Assembly: GCA_030141605.1 (NCBI GenBank)
Contig: JAQGDQ010000495.1
Span: 1-64,000 of the forward strand
DNA: 64,000 bases
Source: Tubiluchus corallicola
Taxonomy: Eukaryota > Priapulida > Priapulimorpha > Priapulimorphida > Tubiluchidae
Direction: 5' to 3'
Part shown: positions 51,115 through 63,960 of the stretch, in pieces
Layout of the letters: each line of letters starts with the position of its first letter
How positions within the stretch are numbered: the stretch's first letter is position 1
The notes under the pieces: generated by a model
Told to the model about the DNA's origin: nothing
Database searches by the model: none
Seen by the model: only the letters and a program-made list of their open reading frames with translations
Program-made: the position numbers and the translations under genes

Positions 51115-52260
51115 TGAAACTCCTTGCGGTTTCTTTTCTTTCTGCAACGCTTCTTTGAAAGCTAACTTTAATGGACTGTCATCTAGTAATCGCATAACAT
51201 GTCCTATCCATCTTAATCTACTCCTTTTGATTTAAATTCTATTCCTCTGCCTTGACTTTATTGTACAGACCTGGTTTTCTTTGGCCATTTTATTCCTAGA
51301 ATGTTCCTGTAGTTTCTTCTTTGAAATGCATTAATTTCTGATTCGTGCTGTGCTTTGATTGTCCATAATTCTGAATTATAGAGAAACACAGTTTCCAAGT
51401 GCAGCCAAAGATGCTTAATTTTGTATCTAAACTGATCCTCTTACTTTCAAACATTTTTGTTAATTTGGAATATGCAACTAGTGCTAAGATTTTTCTTCTT
51501 GATATATCTTCACCTGTTGCTAGAAGACTGCCTAAGTATTTCCATTTCCTCCACGCATCATCTCCATTCCTTTTTATGTAATACTCTTCTGTTTTATCTT
51601 TATTTAGTATGTGATCCATTTCTTTTAATTTTCTTTCTATTTTGATTTTGATATCATCTATTTCAGCTTATGTTCTTGTTATCTACATCAGAATGTTGCA
51701 GGTCTACGGTTGTAGGGAATTTTGCTTTATTAGCATTATTGTGTTGTAATTCTGTTCCCGATAGTAGCTTTTCTGGATGCAGATTTGCGTAACTGTGATC
51801 ACAAAGTTCTTTTCTGGGTATACTGTTCCTGTCCATTAATACTGTAGCAAAGTAAAAAGTGAAGAGAACAGGACTTAGGCAGACTCCTTGAGGTACTCCC
51901 TTATTCGTGGAAATTGAGTCACTCAGTCTGCCTTTCGAAGATTGTAGATACACTAATTGGAAGATCTCCCAATAATATTGATATCATACGAATTTCGTCA
52001 GGATTAAGTATTTCTTGTAAGTAGTGTAGCAGTGGCTTTCTTCGAACTGAGTCAAATGCTTTGGACATGCCCATGATTGGCATGAATAATATATATATTG
52101 AATAATCTGTTGAAGAGATGGCCTTTTTCTGCTAGTATCTTACCGTGGATAGTATCTCGCAAGTCTGAATAAGTTCTGTTGTATTTCTATCAGGCTGGTT
52201 AAAAAAATGCTTGAGGGAAAGGCGAGAAATCTTCGCGGCAGAGTTATCAATGGCTTGCTG
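51115..52260 (-). mobile_element. Decayed non-LTR retrotransposon (LINE) reverse-transcriptase fragment
   Basis: Translation of the minus strand gives RT palm pieces in order with frameshifts. MSKAFDSV (motif A, ~52060) is followed by LLHYLQEILNPDEIRMIS, then NKGVPQGVCLSPVLFTFYFA (~51840-51905). Further on come KTEEYYI...WKYLGSLLATGEDISRRK (~51500-51600) and RNILGIKWPKK, and last RLRWIGHVMRLLDDSPLKLA (~51160-51230). Motif C with the catalytic YADD is missing or damaged. The clade cannot be assigned by eye. The element is inactive. Confidence 0.75.
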
Positions 52261-53769
52261 ACAGCCTGAAAACTCAAGAGTGACAACTGTTTGCAGGACT
52301 TAGTCCATGAAAACTAGTTACTGTACGTAACCGCCCTTATCCTAGAATTCCTATTATGCTACAAGAAATTATGTAGATACAGGTTCAAGTAATTAATTAT
52401 GATGATAGCAGCACTACTTACCCTGTTTTATTAAGTGATTTTTGTTTTATAAAAGATGATTTGTTGCAATACCCAATGAAAGACTTTTCATTCCTTGTAC
52501 AAGTGAGGTCCCTTTTTGTGGGAAAAAACACGGGTATCTCATTATCTTCTCAGGAATTCTCGTCACTATAATAATACTTCCTAAAACTAATTTTAATGTA
52601 CTGTCATAACCTGATACCCTGAGGATTCTTGGGATTATTATCCTTGGGATCTCCGTCTTGACCTGTGAGTTACTAACTTCATAACAAACTTTTTAAGCAA
52701 TATTGACTAAATGATTACTATTTTCTGATTTGGAGTTTAAACTTTTTGGCTGTTTAAATTACATATACAAGATACATAGAAATTTCTTAATGTAAAACAA
52801 ATATTGTTTTAATATCATAATAAATCATTAAGGTGTAAACCGATGAAGATATTTTTATATTTTTTTCATTCAAATTTTCATAAAGCCTTACAGAATGTAC
52901 ATTATTATGAGGGCTATCAATGACCAGTACACACGCAATAAAAACATGAAAAACAGTTTTGCAGTTTGCACAAAGCTTTAATCATATCCACAGTCACACA
53001 GCTACAGTGTTTATAAGTAGGGATTAACTAGAAAAACAGCACAAAACAAACAAACACTAAAAAAGCAAAAGAAAGTCAAAATAAGTGTGTTAATACAAGT
53101 CATACAACATCACACCTTACTTCATTATACTCCTACACAATGTATAAAGGAAGAAAACCAGTCATTACACATGGGTATAAATTTTAGGAACAGAGTTTTC
53201 TATACAGCATCACACAACAATTAAATTTCAACAAGCAATTCAAAACCTAACAGGAAACAAAATGAAACTTATTTAACAAACAAAATTCAGAAAACAACAG
53301 TCAAGATTAGTAAAAATCTCGAATCTCAACATGTTCACGTAAACCAAAACGAATTTAGCTTTATCAGGCAAAAACTGCACCAAGAGTGATTATATTACAA
53401 TGATGATTACAGTATGACACTTGACTTTTACCCATTGATGTAGCTTCAAATCAGTAAAAAAAAATTGACACCACACCAACAAGAAACAGCCGTATTGAAC
53501 ACGTGACACAGGGCAGCTCTCAAAACAAATCTTAAATCTTTCCACTCCATTATAATTACTTATAGCAAAAGAAGCTTATATAAGTGTTACATACACAGAA
53601 ACAGTTTTCAAAGATCTAAATGAAAGAAATATATCTTTAATTCCTTATTCTTAGGTTAACCATCAGAAAATTAAATAGCAAAACAACAATTCACACCCAG
53701 TTAAACAAGACCTTGCAGTCCATCCTGGAGCTTTAACAACACATTTTTCATAATTTCAACAAATTAGTA
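52261..53769. other. 3' flank of 4E-T; no gene seen
   Basis: AT-rich and probably includes the 3' UTR of the 4E-T gene. No coding motif. Confidence 0.5.
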
Positions 53770-56700
53770 TCAATTTGTGTTACCAATTTGTGACAGACGT
53801 TCCAATTCATCGACTGACAGTGCCTTCGTTGTCGGAAGTGGTGGTGGTGGCAGCTGCTGTTGTTTCAGAAAATCTTGCCCAAACCACTTGGCAAGGCCCA
53901 CTGGTGATGTTCGACTCATGGGAATCTGAGGGCTAGTAAGACTAGCTGAACCTAACTGAGGTGGTGGCAGGTTTACATTTAACCCAGGTAGGCGCTGCTG
54001 ATTTTGCAACTGTTGCTGTAGTTGTAGCTGTTGCAGTTGGAGCAGAGGATTAATACCTCGCACACGCGGATCCAACGTGGCACCCACACCTCTTATCTGA
54101 TTAGCAGCTGCCAGTTGGTGTTGCAGCTGGGACATTGCTTGTACTGCAGCTGGATTTATCATGTTCAGGTTGTGCAACAGCATTGCAGCTTGAGCTGGTG
54201 TTACTGCACTTGTCATTCCAGTGGAAGCCTGCTGAAGTGTGGCTTGAGGATTCTGGGGCTGGGGCGGCACAATAGCAACTGACCGCTGAGGCAGTGGCGA
54301 AGCAGTTAATTTCTTGTGGTGCAAAGCGTGTTGATGCTGCTCCAGTAGTTTACCGATATCTGTCGAACCCTGCATTGATATAGATGCAGGGATATTTGCA
54401 GGAAGTGGAATGTTCTTTCCTGCCTGTGCAAAGTTTTGAGATGGTACTGTCATACGAGGCTGGTGAATTGGTGATGTCTGGTTTCCTTTCAGGATTGGAC
54501 GCCCTGTAACTGGTGGAACTGACTGATGAAGCTGCATTGTAGGAACGTTGGTTTGCATAAATCCCTGTCCAGTTACAGCTCTTGGTTGATCTACCTGTTC
54601 AGTTATGTCACCATGTCCTCCTGCATTGCTTTCCCCAAGAAGCGACTGTGATAGAAAATCAATTGGTTGATTACCACATGAAGTGCTGCTGGTTGGCGTC
54701 TGCTGATCATCACCGGCTCTTGCATTGTGTAAATTTTTGATAACACTTGTTGGAGTAAATGCAGGATTGACAGCAGGCTTGTGCTGTGGTTGATTTGGCA
54801 GTTTAGCCTTTTGCATCTCCATTTGATGACGTTTACGAAAATTTTCTTTTTGCTCCTCCAATTTCTTTTTAATGAGAGCATTCTGCAGGATCGTCTGTGT
54901 ATGTACAATGAGTTCCTGTGGGGAAGGGACACGTGGTATAGGAGACGTGGGTGGATTCAAACTTCCACTGGGCGATACTTGTCCTGGATAAATAGGCGAT
55001 GGAGCATGTGGCAGCACAGGTGGCTGTTGTATAAAACCAGGAACTGGACTAGGTATTCTCTGTTGCTGACGTTGCAGCTGCAGCAAATCATGTGGAGAAG
55101 CCGTGCGTCCCACTAGACCTGGTAATCCCAAATTCCTACTCTGTGTTGTCGGCGTTTGAGGAGAAGGTGACCCTTGGATCACAACAGCTGGTGCCATGGG
55201 ATGGGATGTGACCTGTTGTTGGGTATGCTGATGACGTCTAAATAAATTAGCCATCTGTTCATTAGATCTCAATGGTTGGTTAGGACTTTGTATTGGGAGA
55301 GAGTTTGGAACAGTTCGACCAGCAGGTGGCATTGCTTGTTGTGGCAGTAATTCCTGTAGCAAATCTTGTTCTCTTATTGGGCGCTGGCTAGCCTGAGGCT
55401 GCACACCTAAGACGTTATTAGACTCTTGAAATATGTCGTGACGTTTGACAGCTTCATTTAATTGTCCCTGTGCTTTCATTGCTTCAACTAGTTTATTGAA
55501 CACATCCATGTCACTTTGTTGAGGCCCTAATGGTGGCACCTGTGGCCTCCTCATGCCACGGTCTTGACTGGGGTGTTGCTCTGCCATTCCAGCTTCTAAT
55601 TCTGCAACACTCTTTGCCTTTCCAGCCATAATCTGCTCCTTGATAAAACTATTGTGAGCTTGTAAATTCTCCTTCATATCTGGAGTTGCTTTCTGCAATA
55701 AGGAGATAATAGCCTGTTCATTAGATGGGCCTGCTATTTGCTGCTGTGTTATATAGTCACCACCACTTTGTCCATATGGAATGTTAAACTGAAGAGAGCT
55801 TATATCTGCTGTAGGAGACAGTTCCATTGGGCTGTGGCTGCCTTCCAATTCATGCAATACATCATGCAGAAATAGTTCTTCATGAAAAGATGATCGTCGG
55901 CTGTCTCCATGACTACTGTTACCATGACTATCTTGTCGCATGAACAAATGACTGAACCGACTGGAGCGTCTGATGTCTTCTGCAGGAGCAGTTAGATTTT
56001 CCGAAAATCCTGGAATTGCATCGACCTTGAAGAACTCATTAAAGTCAAACTGGGTATTTAAGACATCTACGGAGGATTGCTCAACATTATTTTGTTCTGC
56101 TGGCTCGGACACTGGAACATTCGATACATCAAGCTTTTCATTTTTTACCATCTCCTGATCAGCCACATCACTTGCACTGGGTTCAACAGTTGCCACTGGT
56201 TCTTCTTCAGCCAATGATTTCTCCACCTTCTCTTTATATTCCTCTTCTTTCTTTTCTTGCTTTTCTTTTCTCTTCCGCTTTTCTTCCTCATATGATTCAA
56301 AGCCATGCAACTCAATTGTGTCCGACTGGCTAGAAGGACCTGCAGAAAACCACTCTGGTTCCTCTTCTTCCTTCGTACTTTCCCTTCTCAACCTACGATC
56401 ATTATTGTCACGTCTGTTATCTCGGAAGTCACTTCTAAAACTCCTAGGTTCACGATCACCTCTCTGTCCTCGCCAACTAAGTTCAATATCATCTCTGTCA
56501 TACCGCCCCCTATTTCCACCTCTATCCCCTCTGTCATCATAGTCACGATCTCTGCTTAAGATACGGCCACTCCCAATTCGTCGCTGCGGAATATCCTTGT
56601 CTTTGTAATCTCGATCTTTGTAGTCCCGATCACGAGAGCTCGCATCTGTGTCGCGGTTATCTTGCGGAGTTTTTGGTCGACGCCCCAGTAAACCACCAAT

Positions 56701-57159
56701 GTGGTTTACATGACATCCTGTACCAAAACTTCTACGCTGAGGGCTAAGCACAATGTCATCCCTTTCTTCTTCTCTTAATCGTTCTTTTGGATCGGAAGTT
56801 TTCCTGGAGCGAATATCCCTGAGGTCAGGAGGCCTATCTCTTTTTGGCCGATCTTGGTCATAAGGAGAGTCTGCACGAGGTTTTTGGTTGAACCACCGCT
56901 CAGGATCCCATAAACCGTCTGTCGAATCATAACTTTTAGATAAACATGGCGGTCGATTTCTTGAAGATGGATGATCTCTTAGTTTGATGAGATCACTACG
57001 ACTGTACTGATACTCAGGTAATTCTACAGGAGAGTTACTGTGACTTGAGGTTTTAGATAGATCATCACTAATCGACTCTGTTTTATCTGATTCTCCTACA
57101 TCTTTGCCTGTGTCTGCTGTGCCACTTTCACTTGATTCACTTTTCTCTCCCTCCATTAC
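53770..57159 (-). CDS. EIF4ENIF1: Eukaryotic translation initiation factor 4E transporter (4E-T)
   Basis: The exon starts at 57159 after the acceptor tttttacttttcag. The first Met inside it (57156, MEGEKSE) is preferred to the longer ORF start at 57261, whose extra hydrophobic residues are translated intron. The 1128 codons need no further intron; vertebrate 4E-T is ~985 aa from many exons. Y51-S-R-S-D-L56-I57 is the canonical eIF4E-binding YxxxxL-hydrophobic motif. It is followed by the conserved GLWDPERWFNQ block, an Arg/Asp-rich region, PEWFSAGPSSQSDTIELHGF (~267-287, the family's Cup-homology/DDX6-binding motif), long Gln/Pro-rich stretches and the C-terminal LAKWFGQDF and LSVDELERLSQ motifs. 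4E-T shuttles eIF4E to the nucleus and drives repression/decay of mRNAs in P-bodies. Any upstream 5' exon was not located. Confidence 0.92.
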   Translation of the reverse strand, partial: VMEGEKSESSESGTADTGKDVGESDKTESISDDLSKTSSHSNSPVELPEYQYSRSDLIKLRDHPSSRNRPPCLSKSYDSTDGLWDPERWFNQKPRADSPYDQDRPKRDRPPDLRDIRSRKTSDPKERLREEERDDIVLSPQRRSFGTGCHVNHIGGLLGRRPKTPQDNRDTDASSRDRDYKDRDYKDKDIPQRRIGSGRILSRDRDYDDRGDRGGNRGRYDRDDIELSWRGQRGDREPRSFRSDFRDNRRDNNDRRLRRESTKEEEEPEWFSAGPSSQSDTIELHGFESYEEEKRKRKEKQEKKEEEYKEKVEKSLAEEEPVATVEPSASDVADQEMVKNEKLDVSNVPVSEPAEQNNVEQSSVDVLNTQFDFNEFFKVDAIPGFSENLTAPAEDIRRSSRFSHLFMRQDSHGNSSHGDSRRSSFHEELFLHDVLHELEGSHSPMELSPTADISSLQFNIPYGQSGGDYITQQQIAGPSNEQAIISLLQKATPDMKENLQAHNSFIKEQIMAGKAKSVAELEAGMAEQHPSQDRGMRRPQVPPLGPQQSDMDVFNKLVEAMKAQGQLNEAVKRHDIFQESNNVLGVQPQASQRPIREQDLLQELLPQQAMPPAGRTVPNSLPIQSPNQPLRSNEQMANLFRRHQHTQQQVTSHPMAPAVVIQGSPSPQTPTTQSRNLGLPGLVGRTASPHDLLQLQRQQQRIPSPVPGFIQQPPVLPHAPSPIYPGQVSPSGSLNPPTSPIPRVPSPQELIVHTQTILQNALIKKKLEEQKENFRKRHQMEMQKAKLPNQPQHKPAVNPAFTPTSVIKNLHNARAGDDQQTPTSSTSCGNQPIDFLSQSLLGESNAGGHGDITEQVDQPRAVTGQGFMQTNVPTMQLHQSVPPVTGRPILKGNQTSPIHQPRMTVPSQNFAQAGKNIPLPANIPASISMQGSTDIGKLLEQHQHALHHKKLTASPLPQRSVAIVPPQPQNPQATLQQASTGMTSAVTPAQAAMLLHNLNMINPAAVQAMSQLQHQLAAANQIRGVGATLDPRVRGINPLLQLQQLQLQQQLQNQQRLPGLNVNLPPPQLGSASLTSPQIPMSRTSPVGLAKWFGQDFLKQQQLPPPPLPTTKALSVDELERLSQIGNTN

Positions 57160-60100
57160 CTGAAAAGTAAAAAGTAAGTGTAAATACAACACTAAGCAAG
57201 CAGTGACTATTATGCAGTTCACACAAAGGCCAAGCAGGCTGAATGCATATGCAAGCCCCATTGTTCGCTATTGCGCGAAAAAATGTCACACTCAATTAAC
57301 AACGATTGCAGCCAGTTGAGTTTGGAACAGGTTAGCCCTATTTTGCCCAGGTGTCAAACAAATCGGCTACACGTTGAGTTAGGCAACCGGAATATTCATT
57401 AGGATAGATTTCCACTAATAATTTTGCTCTGCGTTACTTAAAATGCTGCACAAATTGCCAAAACACGTTAAATAACCAGGTTATTGGTTTTTGTGACTAT
57501 GAGTTCAATGTATGTCCAGCACACATGTGAGACCACAAACAAATGTCAGCAGAAAATGGTAACAATAAGTGTTAATACTCTGTTGTCCATTTTACAAGGG
57601 CAACTTTGGCACCAAAAGACCAAATATTTATAAGAGGCCTCAAATAGGCCAATTTTTACAAATGATTGAGTTCTCCAATGCCAACTGTAGTGCTGAAAAT
57701 GAGCAGACTTATTCTGCATTATTGTCTACTGTGCCTCTCGCACCCCGGTACATAATGCAACAGCTCAGCAGTATTGTCAGATGCCACAAGAGCTACCTAG
57801 CAGTGGATGAATGCTGCCTTTGCTATTATTTAATTGGTTAGTGGACGGATTCAACCCGTGTGCTTTTGTGTAAAGTCAGTATATAATACTAATAAACGTC
57901 AAACGAATGGCGATTATTGACTCTTTAGTTTAAAATACATTTGAAAAAAATACTAATTAATGCAACTTCAAGTCAAGTTTATTGAATTGTTTCAAGTTCA
58001 ATTCTCAGTCATGGTCACAAGAAATAAGGTGTAGCCCTCAGTCAAAACTACTCGTTTATTTACGTGTAAGACTATCCTCTTTTGTACTCTGCTCCCTTGT
58101 CATCTACATACCTTTGCCAAAGTTTCAGGCATAATATAAATGGATTGAGATGACAGCTAAACAGTTTTTAGCGAGATAATGCAGCACACATTTTTCTGAA
58201 AAACATTTAGCTTGTCACCACATAAACAACTTAATTTAAGTACAATTGTTACCTACAATACATGTCATGGCCTGTAATTACTAAGTTTGGGAAGTCTGAC
58301 CATCCTTTCCATACTGCAAGAGACCCATCTGAGTGTGCTGCATACTGAACAACTTGTTACCCAAAACACTGATTTTAATTGTTTGTTGGCACATTAAAGC
58401 TACTTTCTTATAACTTGAGAAGTAACTAATCGGTAAATCTAAAATAGATCTTCACTTCAACAAATTCAAGCCATTTAACATAAACGAAAATGCACTTACA
58501 GACAGTAAGAATTACTGTTAGAAATATTTTCTTCCAGAAATGTACGGATAGCAGACGCAAGTATGCTGTATCTACTATCCTAGGCCCTAAATTAATTACA
58601 AAAAATAACTTAAATAACTAGTAATCATTCTAGTCCAACTAGTGAAACCTTATCTTCTGACTTGACTTTCCTTTACATCTCAGTCACCCAGTCAGTCAGT
58701 TCAGCCAGGTTTTGTTTCAAGAATAATATTTTGAGGGGTTTCCTTCATCATTAATTGATAATTTTACAATTTATATTAAGGCAAATTGTGTCTAACCTAA
58801 ATTTGCCTAACCTTAATTAATTACAAAAAAGAATGCAATGTCTTTTATATTAGGAAATATTACTCACTTAATGTTTGCATGTTTAGGTTTCTTATTTAAT
58901 GGATTATGTTTGTATGATTTGTTTCAATAAAGTTACAATGATTTTCTGATTCTGCTAAAGCAATTTCTGATTTTTAACAAACTTCAGACCTATCTTACTA
59001 AGACACCAAATACATATGTTTCTGTCTTCCCGTTGCATATTTTAGTTTCTTTGTAAGTTGCTAGACAACGACTTGTCTACCAAGTTATCATGAAATGTGA
59101 GCTTTTGTCAGGTTTCTCGCATACCTACTTAATTTTACGCAATACTATTATAATGTATGTATTCACCAAGTTTGCAGCTGCTGAGCGGACAATTCAGGAT
59201 AATTAGCTAGCAACAAAATTGTAATGAAATCCATAAAACTAGAAGCATAAATATGAAATTTTATCAAAACATTGCACTGTGCCATATGAAATAAAGCTAC
59301 CTGTAATTTTATTGATAGTGTGTCAATATTGCAATAAACAGCACTACTTTTTATGTCTAATAAACAATAGTATATATAAATACATGTAAATGTACACACG
59401 GTAATTTCTATTAGCCAAGCACTATGCCAAACACATTTTATCGGAAGGCACTACATTAAGTCACAACAAAATGTAGTTGTTTTGAACACCAAATTAGCTG
59501 AATTAGCTGGGTCTAGGCTTTCGGATATTAGAACTAGTAAAATGACAAGTGCAGAAATTAATTACCCACGAAAAGAAGTATTTTAACAATGTAATCACTT
59601 TAAAAATGAGCAATAGAAGTAACAAGTCATGTTAAGCACTGTTTAGCAATAACGCATTTATTACAAGTAATCTTTAGCTTCACATTCACATCGACATAAT
59701 TATGAAGCGGCAACTTAAAAATATCACGGCACAATAATTATTTAATCTCCTCTGTTATATCCACGGAGTCACTACTCTGAAGATGTACAAATTTAGATGC
59801 TACGGCCCCACACAGACACATAATTTTCGGATGTGCACGTAAAAGTTGCAACTGAGAAGCCTATGAGAAGACAGCAGACATATTCAACTATAAAAAGATA
59901 TAATCAGAGCTCAAATATTTAGTTGCATGACTGTTTTATAATGTGCTGTTTTCAAGCAAACTTGCGCAGCTATATGCAAATTTTAATTGAGCAACTTTCA
60001 GCCAAACACAATAGTTAAACATAATAAGGAAGCATAATATGAAAAGATCTATAAAACACACTTGTAAAAGGGGCAAAAGAAAAACAAACTAAAAAAAAAA

Positions 60101-63100
60101 ATCAGCCTTACTATCTTTTTGAAAGATTCAGTGACAAATTCAGAAACTGGAGACCAAAATGAATAACCATTTATTAATACAATTGGCAAATTTCTGCTGT
60201 CCACTGCTAATTTTTTCCTATTACTGCAGCCTCTCACAATGACAGACACAGTTTACAATTATATGCCTGGTTGGTCATTCAAGCTCTCATATTCCATTGC
60301 CCTGTCTGCCTTGCACTTGCCTTACGTTTAAACCCTCCCCACAAAATATACGAACTGTCAATTTTATAAATTTTGCACAACTAAATAATGTAACCTTTTG
60401 TTACCAAGTGATATCACTAAACAACATTTACATTTAGATTGGGAATCTTTTAGCTACACAGGTGCTTCCACTTATTCACTTTTTATGTAGTTTTTGTCCT
60501 TAAGGTAACCAATGCCATTATATTATAACTGCTACGTGAATGAGTTTCAATTTTGCATAGACTATGTTATAAAACATGCCCATGTAAGTTTACATATAAG
60601 AATCAATTCTCAGAGGTAATGTTTTTGCACTTGTCAATATTGGTACTGTACAGCCCAATAATACACAGCTGCAGCAAACTAAGAAATTGACATAGATGAG
60701 CCCATATTTCATAGAGCTTATAGTATTGCTGTTTTAGTACCCCTGGGTAGCTATTGGGTGAAACTAACATTTCTAGTGTCTGTTTGTCTTTTTATCAACA
60801 ATTAACAACAAATACATGCATTCAACTCTTTAAGCTCCATAGTGCCAGTTGCACAATTTGAAAGTTCATGTCTGCACACTCAATTTTTTAGCCATAAACT
60901 AAATATCAACATAAAAACGTGAATCACGTTGAGTGGGCTGGATAATGATAACTGAACACCAAGCAGTCTACTCATACTTTAGAACTGATATCGTGAGCAA
61001 TCTCTAAGAATGGTGCAAGAACTCAAAATTCTAAATTAAAAAGCTTTCCAAATGGAGTAATGATGGGCATGCTGGCAATAATTAAAACACTAAAAACTTA
61101 CACAAATATCAACAACCAAAAATTATTTCCTTTAAAACATTTGAAGCATTATTATACATAAGTCATACAAATATTAAGCTGCCGTAAAACAACAACTGTA
61201 CACGATATAACTGCAATCAGAAAAGACCCAAAATTCCAAATGGCAAACAGTTTCACAGTAAGTACAACAAGCAATGGAAGAAATCATTGTTCAATTTAGT
61301 TGACTTTTACTTTCCATGCACGACACTCAAACTGGTCGTATTAGTTTCATTTATTTTTTAACTGATTTTTATTTCATTAGCAATTTTCTTTTTAATTTCT
61401 TTCTTCCATTCCATTAATACTTTTTGTTTTCGTACATCCTTAACAAAAAGGTTGTGACACTTACACTTACACACTTGTATTTTGGACATTGGACGTTAGT
61501 GTTATATAATATACAGGTCTATGTAGTTGTGTTTTTACAGCTTTCACATATGCATATATGATTTCATTAGATTTAAATTAGATCAGTAATTTATTTTTAT
61601 CCACAAATTTACGTTTAATAATAAACATATGGGAGAAAACTAAAGGTTAGCAAGTCAACCACCCTTCTTAGAAAGACAAGAAAATAAAATGACAGAAAGG
61701 ACACATTTATGAAAAATATATAAACATCCATAAATATAAAAAATAAAAATACAATAACAAACATGCAGAAGCCAGCCATTCCTCAAGAAAAACAAAGTCA
61801 AGCATAAAATTTAGTATATAGTTCAAAACAAAAAATGAGAATACTGATATGTTCAGAAAAAACAGCATTCATAAATTAAAATTTAATTGGAAACAAGATT
61901 TTTAGATGTGCATAACTAAACAAAGTGAAATAAAATTTAAATCAGCAACTTTAAGAAAAATACTTGTTGTCAAAAATTTATGAAGTTATTAAATAATATG
62001 TAAAAAAGGTCTATGAAAATACATGTGAAAAGCAATACAAGGTTAAAAAGAAAAACAAGTTGTCCTAACTATTGCAATACATTAAGCAAAATGCGATTGT
62101 GAAACCGCATAGTTGTGTGGTATGTGTAATTTTTAACACCATTTTGTAATTAATAAATTGGTACTAAACATTTCTTTACTGTGCATGATGAAAACACAAT
62201 AAAACAACGATGAAGAAGATCAGAGACCATAATAAAGATTTCGAGTGTTGTCATCTCAAAAGTCAAAACCCAAAACTTTGTATTTTTGAAAGTTTTCATT
62301 CACTGGGCCAGAAAAGATATAATATTTCTGATAGTGCGTTATTTTTCAGTACATTCTACTAGACTGTATTTGCCAGGTATTTTTTGCTTCTCTGGTCAAT
62401 TTCTTGACATGTACTTGTTAAAGCAGGGAGCTTTTCCAGTCGAGTGATATTCTTCAAAAAATTATTTATCAGTTGGGCCAACAGTTACTTTAATTGCGTA
62501 TTCCAAGTCAGGGAGACTGCTGACTAGATGTTTTCTTTGTTGCGCTACAAGCCTACAGACTTTCTCTTTATTTTAATTTTAGCTATGAATTATAACAGCT
62601 ACTTCGTAAATATATATATGTGTGCTTGAGTTGGTGCACTTCGTCACAAACCGAATTCAGGAATCAAGAACCAGCTAAGGGGTAACCATGGTCTGGGGTG
62701 GAAACTGTGTTTCAGACGTCTTATGCGGCTTTTCCAGAAACGAGAATCAAGAAATTTGAACCACAAAATAGTACAAATAACTTGATTTTAAACCCTAAAA
62801 ACTTAGAAATTACAAAAGTGTAAACATTACACCTTAAATGTTTCAAATGTTATTTTAAATGTCTATTTTTGGTGTTCTTTCCCAACTTTAATATATGTCT
62901 CACATCTCATAGCAGACAAATTTTTGTGAACTTTATGTTATGTTAATTAAAGGCAAAGTGGAGGAATACTGGCATTACACTTGCCACTGCATCAAAAATT
63001 TGCGAAAAATGCAAACGAGGTGAAATGGTGAAGCCTTACAATAGATTAAACTTTATTTAATAAATTTACTGTTACTCTTAACAGAGTTTTTATGCTGGTA

Positions 63101-63624
63101 TCTTAGCTTAACAGTCATTAGCTTAACCTTATGGAAGTTTCAATAGCATGCAGGTTACTTCCATGAGTTTCAGTATTTTTTACTCCAATTTTAATGCAAT
63201 GGGTGAAATCAGGAGATTTCAGAATTTTTCACAAATCTGACTGAACTGCGGGGAGCTATTTCTGAATTTCAGGAGACTCAGAGCCAAACAGTACACAGGG
63301 ATGTAGAGTACACTTATCATTCAATAATTTTTGGATAATGATTCCATGTCAGAATTGAATGTTAAAACCAATTAAAGTTTAGTTATTTCTAAGTCGGACT
63401 TGGGTGCTGAAGCCCATTTCATAATCAGACCTGAATGTTAAAAGCTTTGTAATACTATGGTATTTAACTCAGTACTTATACGATGCCAGTCCTTAGCTAA
63501 ATTTTATTATAATATACTACTCTTGAGAAGCACCACACTTCCTTATGCTCTCGACATATTTGTTCACAAGTGTTCAGATAGATAGCACGTTTCTGGGAAT
63601 TTGAAGTTTCTTCACAAAAGTTAC
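57160..63624. other. Gene-free or intronic region upstream of 4E-T
   Basis: No ORF with recognisable motifs on either strand. The longest open frames are under about 90 codons and lack splice support. It may hold the 5' intron, noncoding first exon and promoter of 4E-T, none of which can be pinpointed. Confidence 0.5.
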
Positions 63625-63960
63625 TTACACAAGAACCCGAGGACACATACAAAAGCTGTTTAAGAAACAAAGGTTTTTAACTAGGAGCTAAACTTTTCCA
63701 GGACAGTAATAAACATATGAACAAGTTACCACAGGAAGCTGTCGATGCTAAAACAGGCAAGTTAAAAGATGTAAACACCTTCAAAGAAAAAATCAACAAA
63801 TCTTTGAACCATTTAGAAACATCGATGAAAAGCCACTAGATTGATATATAACAAAAGTTATTTAAAGTGATGTCACTGATGTTATGCATGGGCAAAATAA
63901 GGTTTAGACCTTCAGAAGGGCCCTAAGACAAAGGTGTCCGGGTATCCAGGTATAATCACA
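63625..63960 (+). mobile_element. Decayed LINE 3' end (RT C-terminus)
   Basis: Translation with frameshifts and stops gives TRTRGHIQKLFKKQRF, then NKLPQEAVDA, then VNTFKEKINKSL before a TAG at about 63838. This order matches the C-terminal end of many CR1/L2-type reverse transcriptases (RGH...LF..., then W-N-x-LP-x-x-VV-x-A and VNxFKxxLD). It is the opposite strand and a different sequence from the LINE at 51-52 kb. Confidence 0.6.

Noticed and set aside
57157..57261. Hydrophobic N-terminal extension of 4E-T (signal-anchor-like)
   Set aside because: A strong acceptor (tttttacttttcag) lies just before the MEGEKSE start, so the extension is intronic. 4E-T is a soluble nucleocytoplasmic protein.
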